Source of the DNA: Ornithinibacillus scapharcae TW25
GTDB taxonomy: Bacteria; Bacillota; Bacilli; Bacillales; Amphibacillaceae
Reading direction: 5' to 3'
DNA length: 64,000 nucleotides
NCBI RefSeq assembly: GCF_000190475.1
Contig: NZ_AEWH01000024.1
Location: 124,001 to 188,000 of the forward strand
Shown: in pieces, positions 24,170-32,628 of the stretch
Numbering within the stretch: position 1 is the stretch's first letter
Layout of the letters: every line of letters starts with the position of its first letter
Program-made: the position numbers and the translations under genes
Notes under the pieces: generated by a model
Seen by the model: only the letters and a program-made list of their open reading frames with translations
Told to the model about the DNA's origin: nothing
The model's database searches: none

Positions 24170-24544
24170 ATGAAGAAGTGGTTAATCATTATTGGAGTAA
24201 TAATAGTAGTTGTAGTAATCACATTTGTAAACAAATACTATTATCCTGACTTGCCAATCGATACAGTGAGTAAAAAAGAAGTATTGGATACTTTATATGA
24301 TTCATCAGAAGATATTGTGAAGATAGCGGAAGAACAGGATTATGATTGGTATATTACTCGAATGGAGCAAGGGAAAGCATATGAGAACTTAAAGAATCTT
24401 ATTACCAAAAGTGGTTGGGAATTTCAACAACATGATGGTAGCGGCTACTTTTTTGAAAAAGATGACAAGACCCTAATTGCAACAACCCAAATGTGGACAG
24501 AAAACTATGTAATGGTAAAGATTCCTTCTGATTGGCGAAAGTAA
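24170..24544 (+). CDS. Hypothetical membrane-anchored protein
   Basis: 124 residues. One N-terminal membrane segment (about 3-21, LIIIGVIIVVVVITFV) followed by a small soluble domain of about 100 residues, probably outside the cell, with alternating charged and aromatic residues. No lipobox. Family not recognised. RBS GAGGTGG 6 bases upstream. Confidence 0.6.
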   Translation: MKKWLIIIGVIIVVVVITFVNKYYYPDLPIDTVSKKEVLDTLYDSSEDIVKIAEEQDYDWYITRMEQGKAYENLKNLITKSGWEFQQHDGSGYFFEKDDKTLIATTQMWTENYVMVKIPSDWRK

Positions 24545-24612
24545 TTATTAGAATCTATAAATATCCTATTTGTTTACGTTGTAGACAAGTAAATTGGTAA
24601 GAGGTGTTGAAC

Positions 24613-25080
24613 ATGAAAATCTCGATCATTAAACCAAATGCTAAACACACAAACGATATTAGTAGAATTTGTGCGACAGGATGGAGGCAGACCGTCCAAG
24701 GTGTACATAGTGAAGCGTATCAATTAAAAAATGTAGAATACTGGTATAACCACAAACGAGTGCTGGAGGATATTGAAAAAGGTACCTATACACACGTAGC
24801 ATTAGTTGATGATAAGGTTGCTGGAACAATTGGTGGAATCATGACAGCCCCAAATATAAGTGAAATTTATGTGTTTTATGTGGACGAAGTGTTTCGATAC
24901 AAAGGTATAGGTACTAAACTTCTTCATGAATTTACAAACATACATATTAATTGTGGCGCAACAGAACAAGTTGTATCTGTGGAAGAAGGAAATACACTTG
25001 GAATACCTTTTTATCTATCACATGGTTTTCGACAAAGGGAGCAGGATAAACGGTATTGGAGGAAGATTGGGAACAAGTAG
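24613..25080 (+). CDS. GNAT-family N-acetyltransferase
   Basis: Acetyl-CoA dependent acetyltransferase, 155 residues. The acetyl-CoA-binding motif A is seen in YVDEVFRYKGIGTKLL (R-x-x-G-I-G, about 93-108), preceded by the beta-4 strand ISEIYVFYV and followed by NTLGIPFYLSHGF, the usual motif B. ATG 24613 is chosen because GAGGTG lies 6 bases upstream; an upstream in-frame TTG would lie on that RBS. The acceptor is unknown. Single gene with a strong terminator. Confidence 0.88.
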   Translation: MKISIIKPNAKHTNDISRICATGWRQTVQGVHSEAYQLKNVEYWYNHKRVLEDIEKGTYTHVALVDDKVAGTIGGIMTAPNISEIYVFYVDEVFRYKGIGTKLLHEFTNIHINCGATEQVVSVEEGNTLGIPFYLSHGFRQREQDKRYWRKIGNK

Positions 25081-25108
25081 TATTCCCCAAAGAGGTAAGA
25101 GTTACATG

Positions 25109-25150
25109 CTCCCCTGAAGTATAAGTAAGATAACTTCAGGGGAGTTTTTT
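25109..25150 (+). terminator. Terminator after the GNAT gene
   Basis: CTCCCCTGAAGT pairs with ACTTCAGGGGAG, followed by six T. Confidence 0.93.
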
Positions 25151-25194
25151 ATATTGACATAGATTATAAACGAATAGGATACTTAATATGAAAA

Positions 25195-25451
25195 GTGGAA
25201 CACACGATAACGGTAGAAGACATACAAACCACTGCAACGGTATGTATAGTAAAGATAATCATCATCACACCATGGTGCCAACATATTTCGTATAAGAAGA
25301 GCCACTACCTTTTTAGAGTGAATGAAACCAGAACTACAATCAACCCATCCGATATTAGTTGGAGAATTAAAGTATTGATTTGGTTATGGATGAATTCATT
25401 CAGATATTTGAGCTTGATGAATTTTTAGAGGAAAGTACAGAAAATGAGTAG
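25195..25451 (+). pseudogene. Degenerate gene remnant
   Basis: Short out-of-phase open stretches follow one another. One frame ends with a normal-looking acidic C-terminus (DLVMDEFIQIFELDEFLEES...) whose stop is at 25449-25451. Just upstream the plausible continuation (HPILVGELKY) lies in another frame. No single frame covers the region with a credible protein. I interpret it as a decayed gene of unknown family; it may also be non-coding. Confidence 0.35.
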
Positions 25452-25488
25452 GAAGGAAACTAATAAACTTGGAGGAGAAAATTACGTT

Positions 25489-26127
25489 ATGAAACAAATT
25501 AACCGCTATATAGATTCAGTTTTTTACAGCGATGATAAGATATTAGAAGAAGTCTTGGCTTCTATCAAAGAAAATGGGATGCGTTCGATTTCCGTATCAC
25601 CTTCAACCGGTAAACTACTTACAATGCTAGTATCGATTTCAGGAGCAAAAAACGTTTTAGAAATCGGTGCGCTTGGTGGATATAGTGGAATTTGCTTGTC
25701 TAGAGGTTTTGGTAGAGACGGAAAATTAACTTCATTGGAATTGGTGGATGATTATGCACAATTGGCCAATCAAAATTTATCAAAAGCAGGATTTGAAAAC
25801 CAAGTATCTTATATGGTCGGGCCAGCATTACACAGTCTTGAGAAGCTGGTTAGCGAAAATAAACGATTTGACTTTTTCTTCATTGATGGAGATAAAGAAA
25901 ACTATGAGAACTACTTGAATTATTGTATCCAGTTAGCGGAGAATGGAGCTATTATTATTTGTGATAATGTACTTGCAAGGGGAACTGTAGCAGATGAACA
26001 AGCTGAACCAGCGCGTCATACAGAATTTATGAAAAAATTTAATCAAACGGTTGCGAATCATGAACAATTAGAATCTATCCTGATACCTATTGGAGATGGA
26101 CTGACGGTTTCAAAGGTTAGAAAGTAA
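25489..26127 (+). CDS. O-methyltransferase (COMT/YrrM type)
   Basis: SAM-dependent class I O-methyltransferase, 212 residues. SAM motif I VLEIGALGGYSGICLS (about 60-75), motif II LTSLELVDDYAQ, and the divalent-metal-binding FFFIDGDKENY (about 125) with ICDNVLARG following, all typical of the cation-dependent caffeoyl-CoA/catechol-like family. ATG 25489 follows GGAGGAG at 11 bases; a longer form from ATG 25444 adds 15 unrelated residues and overlaps the degenerate remnant. The substrate is unknown. Confidence 0.87.
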   Translation: MKQINRYIDSVFYSDDKILEEVLASIKENGMRSISVSPSTGKLLTMLVSISGAKNVLEIGALGGYSGICLSRGFGRDGKLTSLELVDDYAQLANQNLSKAGFENQVSYMVGPALHSLEKLVSENKRFDFFFIDGDKENYENYLNYCIQLAENGAIIICDNVLARGTVADEQAEPARHTEFMKKFNQTVANHEQLESILIPIGDGLTVSKVRK

Positions 26128-26144
26128 ATATATATGATATGTGG

Positions 26145-26175
26145 AGACTAACACAATGGAGTTGGTCTTTTTTTT
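26145..26175 (+). terminator. Terminator after the O-methyltransferase
   Basis: AGACTAAC pairs with GTTGGTCT (one T-G pair), followed by eight T. The remaining 26176-26419 region holds nothing I recognise. Confidence 0.85.
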
Positions 26176-26419
26176 ACTACTTATAGTACGGAAGAAGTCC
26201 AATAAGGAATTATCTTATCATACGAATTGGATACTACATTCTGAAAATTATGTACTGTAATTGGGATATTATGTTAGGATAGAATTGTTAAGGTTATTTA
26301 AAATATAGTTTTTAAAAAAGAAGACAGTGTAGAGTACACTAAACTATAATTCGTCAACTTACATCATACACCCATTTGTAAGGTAATAAACAAAAAAGCT
26401 AATTCATTAAGGGATTGAT

Positions 26420-27049
26420 TTGATAATGGGTTTAGAAATGAAGATTAACTTTCGAAATCGTTTCGTATTGCTGACCATTTTATATATGATTTTTATTTTA
26501 ATAATGACTTGGTTTTATCCATATTCTTTCTTCAGTATTTATAAGCGTTATTCCTGGGAAACATATGAAGTCTACTCAAACGGTAAGTCCTATAAAGAAT
26601 TACTTGATGAATTTAAAGCTATCCATGAAGCGGATTTAATGGCAGAAAAGGATAACGACTCATTACCGAATATGATTATTGATCATACCGTGGGGCTACT
26701 AGATTTTTTTCAACAGGAATGGTTATTGAATGATGACCCGACTCAGATGGATGATAAAGAGTTAAGTGATATGGAATTTAATTTGCAAATTGCAAAGCGT
26801 AACATATTAGACCTCCTCGTGCAAGTGGACTTTTCTATTGATGGGAAGTATTACTTAGTTGAAATGCTTCATCATATAGATGAGATGGAAAAGACAATTA
26901 GCGAATTAAAACAGGCAGCTTATTTTACTAGAAATGATCTGAGACGCAATTTTAATAATTTATATGGTGAAATGTTATTCTTATTAGATTTTTACAGGAC
27001 TTTTTATGAGAATGTGAAGAATGGGGAATTTAATATAGAAGTTAGTTGA
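26420..27049 (+). CDS. Hypothetical protein with N-terminal membrane segment
   Basis: 209 residues. One membrane segment (about 15-33) followed by a helical soluble part rich in Glu, Asp, Leu and Met, likely coiled or a helical bundle (residues 90-200). No signal cleavage site or known motif. Start TTG 26420 lies 6 bases after AAGGGA; ATG 26426 is the alternative. The stop lies just upstream of the next gene's RBS, so the two are probably cotranscribed. Confidence 0.6.
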   Translation: MIMGLEMKINFRNRFVLLTILYMIFILIMTWFYPYSFFSIYKRYSWETYEVYSNGKSYKELLDEFKAIHEADLMAEKDNDSLPNMIIDHTVGLLDFFQQEWLLNDDPTQMDDKELSDMEFNLQIAKRNILDLLVQVDFSIDGKYYLVEMLHHIDEMEKTISELKQAAYFTRNDLRRNFNNLYGEMLFLLDFYRTFYENVKNGEFNIEVS

Positions 27050-27066
27050 TTGTAGGGGGGAGGTCA

Positions 27067-27696
27067 ATGGATGGTCTAAACGTTAAAGATATTATAGATT
27101 CTTATAACCAAAAGGCGAATGAAAGAAATATTTCTCATGTGCAAGATTGGAAAAAAATTGAAAGAGATTTGTTTTTGAACTTTCTAAAAGAAAATAATTG
27201 TATTAATTTATTGGAGCTTGGGGCAGGACCAGGAAGGGATAGTTTCTTTTTTAAGGAACAAGGATTAAATACCCTCAGTACCGATATATCGCCTGAGATG
27301 GTCAAGTTATGTCGAGAAAAGGGATTAGCTGCGGAGGTTATGAGTTTTGCTAAACTAAATATACCCGATGTAAGCTATGATTCTATTTGGGCACTTAATT
27401 GCCTACTTCATGTGCCGAAAAAGGAACTAAAAAATGTCCTAAAAGAGATTAAACGAGTCTTAAAGCCTTCAGGTTTATTTTATTTTGGTGTGTATGGTGG
27501 AGAAGATTTTGAGGGGATATGGGAAGATGATCCATATGAACCGAAGCGATTTTTCTCCTTTTATGAGGACGAAGCCATCAAAAAAATACTATCAGAATTC
27601 TTCTCAATTGAATATTTTAAAGTGATACCGAGGAAAGTTGTTGGAGGAAACTATCATTTTCAATCTATTATATTAAGAAGTAAGTTGGGAGACTAG
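27067..27696 (+). CDS. Class I SAM-dependent methyltransferase
   Basis: 209 residues. SAM-binding motif I LLELGAGPGRDSFFF (about 45-59), acidic motif II LSTDISPEMV, and the post-motif DSIWALNCLLHVPKKEL followed by LKPSGLFYFGVYGG, as in methyltransferase type 11/25 proteins. ATG 27067 sits directly behind GGGGGGAGG; a longer reading from 27046 only encodes that RBS. The substrate is unknown. It lies in a run of small same-strand genes ending with the RDD protein. Confidence 0.85.
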   Translation: MDGLNVKDIIDSYNQKANERNISHVQDWKKIERDLFLNFLKENNCINLLELGAGPGRDSFFFKEQGLNTLSTDISPEMVKLCREKGLAAEVMSFAKLNIPDVSYDSIWALNCLLHVPKKELKNVLKEIKRVLKPSGLFYFGVYGGEDFEGIWEDDPYEPKRFFSFYEDEAIKKILSEFFSIEYFKVIPRKVVGGNYHFQSIILRSKLGD

Positions 27697-27709
27697 GAGG
27701 TTATTATTC

Positions 27710-27880
27710 ATGATAGTAGGAATAATACTGTTAATTTTATTTATCCTTTATGTCGTCTATAGGCTAGAATCGATTCAAAATCAATTAAATAAAATTATAC
27801 CGCATGAAGAAGATACTGAACCTGTTTCCGATGAAGAGATAGAGAAGGAATTAGAGAACTCATGGAACAAGAAAGGATGA
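27710..27880 (+). CDS. Small membrane protein, 56 residues
   Basis: MIVGIILLILFILYVVYRLE... forms a single membrane helix (about 2-18), followed by a short helical segment (SIQNQLNKI) and an acidic tail. AGGAGG precedes the ATG by 7 bases. It begins 13 bases after the methyltransferase and is 4 bases from the next small gene. Function unknown. Confidence 0.65.
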   Translation: MIVGIILLILFILYVVYRLESIQNQLNKIIPHEEDTEPVSDEEIEKELENSWNKKG

Positions 27881-27884
27881 TATC

Positions 27885-27989
27885 ATGGGTTGGATGTTTA
27901 TTGTCATGATAGCTTATACACCTATTATTTATCGATTACAACGTAGAATAAGAAATTTAGAAGAGGAAGTCGAAAAATTAAAGAGGTAG
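27885..27989 (+). CDS. Very small membrane protein, 34 residues
   Basis: MGWMFIVMIAYTPIIYRL followed by a basic/acidic coiled helix (RRIRNLEEEVEKLKR). The layout, one membrane helix then a short coiled coil, repeats that of its upstream neighbour. AAAGGA lies 7 bases before the ATG, inside the end of the preceding gene, suggesting coupled translation. Confidence 0.55.
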   Translation: MGWMFIVMIAYTPIIYRLQRRIRNLEEEVEKLKR

Positions 27990-28037
27990 ATATTAGTCTA
28001 AAACGGATTCTACAAAATAATAAAGAAGGTTCAATCT

Positions 28038-28145
28038 ATGGGAGTAATAACGGAACAATTAATCTATATTGTTTATAGCATAGAGAAGATAGAAGTGATA
28101 GAAAAGTATATCACCAAGGGGGAACATTTATGGATTTTTCAGTAG
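28038..28145 (+). CDS. Possible 35-residue peptide upstream of the RDD gene
   Basis: An open frame from ATG 28038 (MGVITEQLIYIVYSIEK...) with AAGG about 9 bases upstream. It ends 15 bases inside the RDD gene in another frame, so it could be a leader peptide coupling translation. No homology recognised; it may be chance. Confidence 0.3.
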   Translation: MGVITEQLIYIVYSIEKIEVIEKYITKGEHLWIFQ

Positions 28146-28576
28146 AAAGCCCAGTTAGTGTAGGATTAACTGAGCGTTTTATTGCGTATGTAATAGACTC
28201 CGTTATGATAGCGATCTTAAGTACGGTTTTGTTTTGGCCACTAAGTTCAAACATCACGTATGAAGGGTTTTATGTGGTGTTATTTGATTATCTGTTCTTT
28301 TTATTATTTTCTTTTATTTATTACCTTTTATTGCCATTGATTTGGAAAGGGCATACGGTTGGCAAGCGGATAATGGGCATTCGAATTGCAGATGTATCTG
28401 AAGAGGAATTAATCATGAATCAGATTGTAATTCGAGCAGCATTCCATGGTGCGCTTTATCTCGTAATACTTCCTTTGGTCATTTGGAGTATTTCATCAAT
28501 CGTGAATAGAGAGGATAAGCGGGCATTGCATGACCTGGCTTCCGCAACGTACGTGGAATATTCTCATAAAAAATAG
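28130..28576 (+). CDS. RDD-family membrane protein
   Basis: 148 residues with three or four membrane segments. Family landmarks: the N-terminal ERFIAYVIDSVMI (the Arg-Asp pair of RDD proteins) and the central loop WKGHTVGKRIMGIRIAD, with RALHDLASATYV near the end. RDD proteins are widespread; some have been linked to ion transport, but the function here is unknown. RBS AAGGGGG upstream. Last gene of the 26.4-28.6 kb group. Confidence 0.85.
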   Translation: MDFSVESPVSVGLTERFIAYVIDSVMIAILSTVLFWPLSSNITYEGFYVVLFDYLFFLLFSFIYYLLLPLIWKGHTVGKRIMGIRIADVSEEELIMNQIVIRAAFHGALYLVILPLVIWSISSIVNREDKRALHDLASATYVEYSHKK

Positions 28577-28895
28577 TCTTGTAATTCTCCAACAGTATCG
28601 TATGATAGTAATAGAGATGTATTGGAAGGGGAATGTAACGCTATATGTGGCTAACACTGTAATATTTATTCCATTAAGCAAATAGATGATATGAAGTTCT
28701 AAGGGACGAGTATCTCTATTTGAGGATATGAAACATTACGGAGTTGCATCGTATGGAGTTTTAGATAGACGAAGCAGATTCCATTTGGATCTGCTTTTTT
28801 TATCTCTTCGCTAGGTAAGTAGAATATGTTATCTAGCATACAACGAAAAACTACATCTCTACATACTCCTTCTTTGCACGGAAATAGGAGGTATT
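28577..28895. other. Intergenic stretch with a terminator-like hairpin
   Basis: About 320 bases without a gene. AGCAGATTCC...GGATCTGCT followed by seven T at 28772-28802 is a good terminator, though far (about 195 bases) from the RDD gene. Nothing else recognised. Confidence 0.6.
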
Positions 28896-29654
28896 ATGAT
28901 GGGTCACCGAAACAGTAAAATAGCAATTGTAACAGGGGTCAGTACACCTAAAGATATCGGAACAGCAATATGCAGAAGATTAGCCTCACAAGGGATAGAT
29001 ATATTCTTTACGCATTGGAATTCAGATGAGAAATGGTTAGAAAGTTTTCAACAAGAACTGGAAAGTATGGGCGTTCGCTGTGCTGGAGTGGATGTTGATT
29101 TAGCGCAAAAGGATGCAGCATTTAACATATTAGATATGGTAAAAGAAAAATTAGGAAATCCAACTATATTAGTAAACAATGCAGCACATTCTACAAGGGA
29201 TGGTTATCGCTTTCTAGATGCGCAGATACTCGATGATCATTATGCAGTCAATATGCGATCAACATTCCTACTAAGTGTTGAGTTTGCTCGTCGCTTTGAA
29301 AAATACAAATTTGATTCAGGAAGAATTATTAATATGACTTCTGGTCAGGATATTGGACCGATGTCAGATGAGTTAGCATATGTTGCGACAAAAGGTGCCA
29401 TATCAGCCTTTACGAGGTCTTTATCACAAGAACTTGCTCCGCTTGGTATAACCGTAAACGCTGTAAACCCTGGACCAACAGATTCTACATGGATGGATGA
29501 CGGAATTAGGAAACATTTATTACCAAAATTTCCTATGGGTAGAATAGGAACCCCTGATGATGCTGCTAGGCTAATTGGATTTCTTGCTAGTGATGAAGCG
29601 GCATGGATAACAGGTCAGGTTATACACTCCGAGGGTGGATTTATACGTAGCTAG
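28896..29654 (+). CDS. Short-chain dehydrogenase/reductase
   Basis: 252-residue SDR oxidoreductase. Cofactor-binding turn TGVSTPKDIGTAIC (a spaced variant of TGxxxGxG), NNAA motif at about 92, catalytic Ser in INMTSGQ, catalytic YVATK (about 158-162) and the NPGP loop. C-terminal substrate loop WITGQVIHSEGG. The active tetrad is complete. ATG 28896 and 28899 are both possible behind TAGGAGG. The substrate is unknown; the sequence is of the 3-oxoacyl-ACP reductase-like kind. Confidence 0.88.
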   Translation: MMGHRNSKIAIVTGVSTPKDIGTAICRRLASQGIDIFFTHWNSDEKWLESFQQELESMGVRCAGVDVDLAQKDAAFNILDMVKEKLGNPTILVNNAAHSTRDGYRFLDAQILDDHYAVNMRSTFLLSVEFARRFEKYKFDSGRIINMTSGQDIGPMSDELAYVATKGAISAFTRSLSQELAPLGITVNAVNPGPTDSTWMDDGIRKHLLPKFPMGRIGTPDDAARLIGFLASDEAAWITGQVIHSEGGFIRS

Positions 29655-29687
29655 GTAATGCCTCAAATAGATCGTAAAATAATGGAG

Positions 29688-29727
29688 GGCATAACATAGT
29701 GTTCATATGTTATGTCCCCTATTATTT
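29688..29727. terminator. Bidirectional terminator between SDR and convergent gene
   Basis: AGGGCATAACATA pairs with TATGTTATGTCCCCT, extended by flanking AATAAT/ATTATT. A T-rich tail is present on each side. Confidence 0.8.
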
Positions 29728-30082
29728 AACTCCAATAATTTTTAATAATCCAATTGGCGCAAATACAATAGAATTTCATTTTCATTCCATTTTTAATCGA
29801 ATATTTACGGATAAGACTATCTATTTTCTTTTGTTCTAAACTTCCCTTACCGAATCTATTGATAATCTGAAAAAAGACTTCTCCCCAAATACTTGCAGTT
29901 CCATTGGAACCTAAATGAAATCCCATCTGTTCATTTTCTGAAAGAGGTAATTGCGTGTTTTCCATAAATTCTTCCTTAAAATCTTCCTGAATGATAATGT
30001 GAGATTCTTTATGTTTTAATGCGTAAAGCAATTCCTCCGTATTAGTTGCTTTATAATAATTAACCTTTTCTTTTTTCTCCAC
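29726..30082 (-). CDS. Hypothetical protein, about 118 residues
   Basis: I do not recognise the family. Soluble, with a strand-rich N-terminal part (EELLYALKHKESHIIIQEDF), a glycine-containing middle (LGSNGTASIWGEVFFQI) and a basic C-terminal helix. The start is a GTG; the one at 30082 has the better spacing from AAGGGG, 30091 is the alternative. It lies in a minus-strand run of five genes. Confidence 0.55.
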   Translation of the reverse strand: MEKKEKVNYYKATNTEELLYALKHKESHIIIQEDFKEEFMENTQLPLSENEQMGFHLGSNGTASIWGEVFFQIINRFGKGSLEQKKIDSLIRKYSIKNGMKMKFYCICANWIIKNYWS

Positions 30083-30120
30083 TTCAGCCACCCCTTATTA
30101 TTCTTAAAATAAGTAGAATG

Positions 30121-30825
30121 TTAAACTTCAATATTCAACTGCTTTTGCAGTCTTTCTTTTATACGAACACTTTTATTTAAATGTAAGAAATTATGCCTTG
30201 TAGCAGGCATTAATAGTAAACCAGCCACGTTTTTCTTATTCCAATAGTTCGCAAGCCATTCTGATTTAGGAGCTACCGCTTGCTCATCAAATAACCGTTC
30301 CATTCTTTTTGATTCAATGGCTAATTGAAAATCTCCGGTTTTTAAAGAATTAACAACAATTCGTGTTTGTTTGCCTACTTCTAGTCTATATGCTAAGAGT
30401 GCTTCCAAATCAATGGATTTACTTAAGCATGCAATTTCTTCTTCAGTCATATCATTACCTGAATGAGCAAATGGGATATTTAGTTTGGCAAGCCAATTCT
30501 CAGATTGTAGTACTTGAGGAGCATCCGCAATCAAGATGTTCATGGTCATATCTTCTATACGGCTGATATGCCATAAATGCCAAGCAATAGAGTTTTTCGT
30601 ATCCGGATTGGAAACGGGATACTGTCGAAAAGTTGTCTCATCTAAGTTTTTTAATAAATGTTCTACAAGGGTGACTTGTTCCGAATGTCCGACTTGGTTA
30701 TTGTGTAATAAAGCATGCTGGCTTAAGAAGATGGTGACTGCCTCTGAGTGTGTTTCGGGTCTTACTAAAGCTTTCCTTAAAAGTTTATGATTATCATTCC
30801 AAATTTTGCGTTGTAATTTACCCAT
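30121..30825 (-). CDS. DinB/YfiT-family protein
   Basis: 234 residues of the DinB superfamily four-helix bundle. The metal-binding histidines are visible in SIAWHLWHISRIED (about 83-95) and ATRHNFLHL near residue 213. Such proteins are metal dependent, several act as thiol (bacillithiol/mycothiol) S-transferases, and many are uncharacterised. RBS AGGAG 9 bases upstream of ATG 30825. The N-terminal 20 residues are basic and extend the usual domain. Confidence 0.75.
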   Translation of the reverse strand: MGKLQRKIWNDNHKLLRKALVRPETHSEAVTIFLSQHALLHNNQVGHSEQVTLVEHLLKNLDETTFRQYPVSNPDTKNSIAWHLWHISRIEDMTMNILIADAPQVLQSENWLAKLNIPFAHSGNDMTEEEIACLSKSIDLEALLAYRLEVGKQTRIVVNSLKTGDFQLAIESKRMERLFDEQAVAPKSEWLANYWNKKNVAGLLLMPATRHNFLHLNKSVRIKERLQKQLNIEV

Positions 30826-30880
30826 TATTTCGCACTCCTATTAAATAATAATCTTATGGAGAACTGATTCTAGTTGGTGT

Positions 30881-31171
30881 TTAAAAGTGGTAATCTCTTA
30901 TTAGGAACCCTTGCTTCTTGGCATAGTCATTAATGAGCCGTAGTAGTTTATTTTTCTGGATGGAAAAAGACTGGTGTATCTCCTTTTTGCCATCTATGGT
31001 GTATTCACAATAAATAATGAAATTATTAAGATTGAATTTGTGAATAATATATAGATTTCCTTCATATTCTCCACATCTTATATTCCCTGAATAGATAAAA
31101 CGAATAATTCCATCATAATATTCCTGATCCGATATTTCACTATTTAGAAAATCTTGCATGGTTTTATGCAT
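30881..31171 (-). CDS. Hypothetical protein, 96 residues
   Basis: Soluble, mixed alpha/beta, with tyrosine-rich strands (GNLYIIHKFNLNNFIIYCEYTI). No family recognised. The real start is probably ATG 31171, because AGGAGG lies 6 bases before it; the earlier in-frame ATG 31186 would place the RBS inside the coding region. It follows the next upstream minus-strand gene by 11 bases, so they are an operon pair. Confidence 0.6.
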   Translation of the reverse strand: MHKTMQDFLNSEISDQEYYDGIIRFIYSGNIRCGEYEGNLYIIHKFNLNNFIIYCEYTIDGKKEIHQSFSIQKNKLLRLINDYAKKQGFLIRDYHF

Positions 31172-31182
31172 TTTAATCCTCC

Positions 31183-31425
31183 TCATGTTTCGTAACTGGG
31201 TGAGTATATTCTGTTGGTGTCCATATCAATGATATACATTACTTTAGTATCCACATTGAATGGTAATGGCCTAAAACCGTGGAGCTTGCAAAACACAATA
31301 GGAAGCTCTTGCATATCTTCGGTAATACTGGTTGCTTGTAGATACATTTCTGCTAATTGTTGTTTGGTGCACATTTTTCCTATAAGAAGGGCTTGGTGGT
31401 AATAACCATCTAATTCTATAATCAA
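31183..31425 (-). CDS. Hypothetical protein, 80 residues
   Basis: Small soluble protein, MIIELDGYYHQALLIGKMCT..., with strand-forming ends (TKVMYIIDMDTNRIYSP). No motif recognised. It precedes the 96-residue protein by 11 bases on the same strand. The plus strand of this region is also open for 62 codons but lacks an RBS. Confidence 0.5.
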   Translation of the reverse strand: MIIELDGYYHQALLIGKMCTKQQLAEMYLQATSITEDMQELPIVFCKLHGFRPLPFNVDTKVMYIIDMDTNRIYSPSYET

Positions 31426-31621
31426 AATTCAATCACGACCGGTGCTAATCAGTCATTCAGCTTATTTTTTTAGTCAGTTTGTTATACAGTTTCACTTCTA
31501 TATATTAAGTATAGCAAATTCATTTGGTTAAGCTTGCTTTTTTGTATATAAATTATCAATTTATTCTGTTAGTATGTGTCTAGGTATAGTATTTCCAATA
31601 AAAGGTTATGGGGAGAACGAT

Positions 31622-31906
31622 ATGAAGATAGTCTTTTTCTTTGGATTAATGGTAATGGCTTTTTTCATTTCCATATATTTAGCTCGTTTCTTGGTTAGAA
31701 AAACGTATAAAATTCAAATTGCCCTTATTATCATTTTAATCGTAAATATAATTATCTTAGGTTTAGGAAGTTTATGGTGGCTTGTCACAGAAACAGATGG
31801 GATAAGTCAGGGGATTGGAATAATCATGTATGGTTTTGCATTTGTAGTAATTAATCTAATAAGCCTATTTTTTCTCTCTGTCTGGAATGGGAAAATTAAT
31901 GAATGA
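31622..31906 (+). CDS. Small membrane protein, 94 residues
   Basis: Three hydrophobic helices (about 1-20, 32-55, 62-90). ATG 31622 is chosen because GGGGAGA lies 6 bases upstream; an upstream in-frame ATG lacks an RBS. Family unknown. First of three consecutive small membrane-protein genes; its stop overlaps the region that provides the RBS of the next. Confidence 0.6.
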   Translation: MKIVFFFGLMVMAFFISIYLARFLVRKTYKIQIALIIILIVNIIILGLGSLWWLVTETDGISQGIGIIMYGFAFVVINLISLFFLSVWNGKINE

Positions 31907-31920
31907 ATGGAGGTTTTAGT

Positions 31921-32142
31921 TTGTATCTATTTGTATCGATACTAATTTGTTCCGTGCTTGCTATAATATTGTTCTTATTAGGGCCAGTGGTTGGAGGAAT
32001 CATTGGTTTTGGAATTGTACTAGGGGTACTGTTTAGAGTTCTTTATTTACTAAACGATATACATAAAAGAATCTCCAATCTTCTTCCAAAGCGCGATAAA
32101 GTGGAAGAAGCCTTCCGAGCGTATTTGGAGAAAACGAACTAA
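31921..32142 (+). CDS. Small membrane protein, 73 residues
   Basis: Two hydrophobic segments (residues 1-20 and 22-45) followed by a cytoplasmic helical tail (HKRISNLLPKRDKVEEAF). TTG 31921 fits the RBS GGAGG at 7 bases. ATG 31903 overlaps the upstream stop and would put the RBS inside the gene. Function unknown. Confidence 0.55.
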   Translation: MYLFVSILICSVLAIILFLLGPVVGGIIGFGIVLGVLFRVLYLLNDIHKRISNLLPKRDKVEEAFRAYLEKTN

Positions 32143-32159
32143 GAAGGGAGAAGGTCTCT

Positions 32160-32387
32160 TTGTTAACTATCATAAGGATAATCCTGGCACTAACAGTTAT
32201 CATCCTTGCTACTTATGGGCTAATTACACAGGATTTCAAGTATCAGTCGCTGATGATGTTTGTCTTAAGTATGATGATGTTAGTGATAGCGATATCTGAA
32301 TTCAAAAAAAGTCGCACAGGATATGGCTGGGTTAGTTTAATCGCATTTGTATTCTTGCTGCTAGTTTCATTGCAAGGTTTGTTTTAA
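32160..32387 (+). CDS. DUF3953 (YczI-like) membrane protein
   Basis: 75 residues with two or three membrane helices, LTIIRIILALTVIILATYGL and LMMFVLSMMMLVI, then the basic loop FKKSRTGYGWVSL and a last helix. This resembles B. subtilis YczI (DUF3953), a family of unknown function. Start TTG 32160 behind GGGAGAAGG. Confidence 0.7.
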   Translation: MLTIIRIILALTVIILATYGLITQDFKYQSLMMFVLSMMMLVIAISEFKKSRTGYGWVSLIAFVFLLLVSLQGLF

Positions 32388-32565
32388 GCTTTCATAAAAA
32401 TATCTAAAAATAAATCTTTCGAACTATTAGAATGTAATATTTTGTAAGATAAATAGATCAATATACCCCTAGAAATGAAGATGGATTTAGTGACGAAAAG
32501 TTACTACTGTATATCTAAATTAAGACTATTGTACTATAAATTAACAAGCAAAAATTTTAACCCAA

Positions 32566-32593
32566 TTGACAGTTTTGTGAAAAGCTTTAAAAT
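32566..32593 (+). promoter_or_regulatory. Promoter of the lipoprotein gene
   Basis: TTGACA (32566-32571), 16-base spacer, TAAAAT (32588-32593), 35 bases before the start codon at 32629. Confidence 0.7.
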
Positions 32594-32628
32594 GACATAG
32601 GAGTACATAAATAAAAGGGGATATTTAT

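Noticed and set aside
25154-25182. TTGACA at 25154 as a promoter for the 25.2 kb region
   Set aside because: No acceptable -10 box at 16-18 bases, and no intact gene follows.
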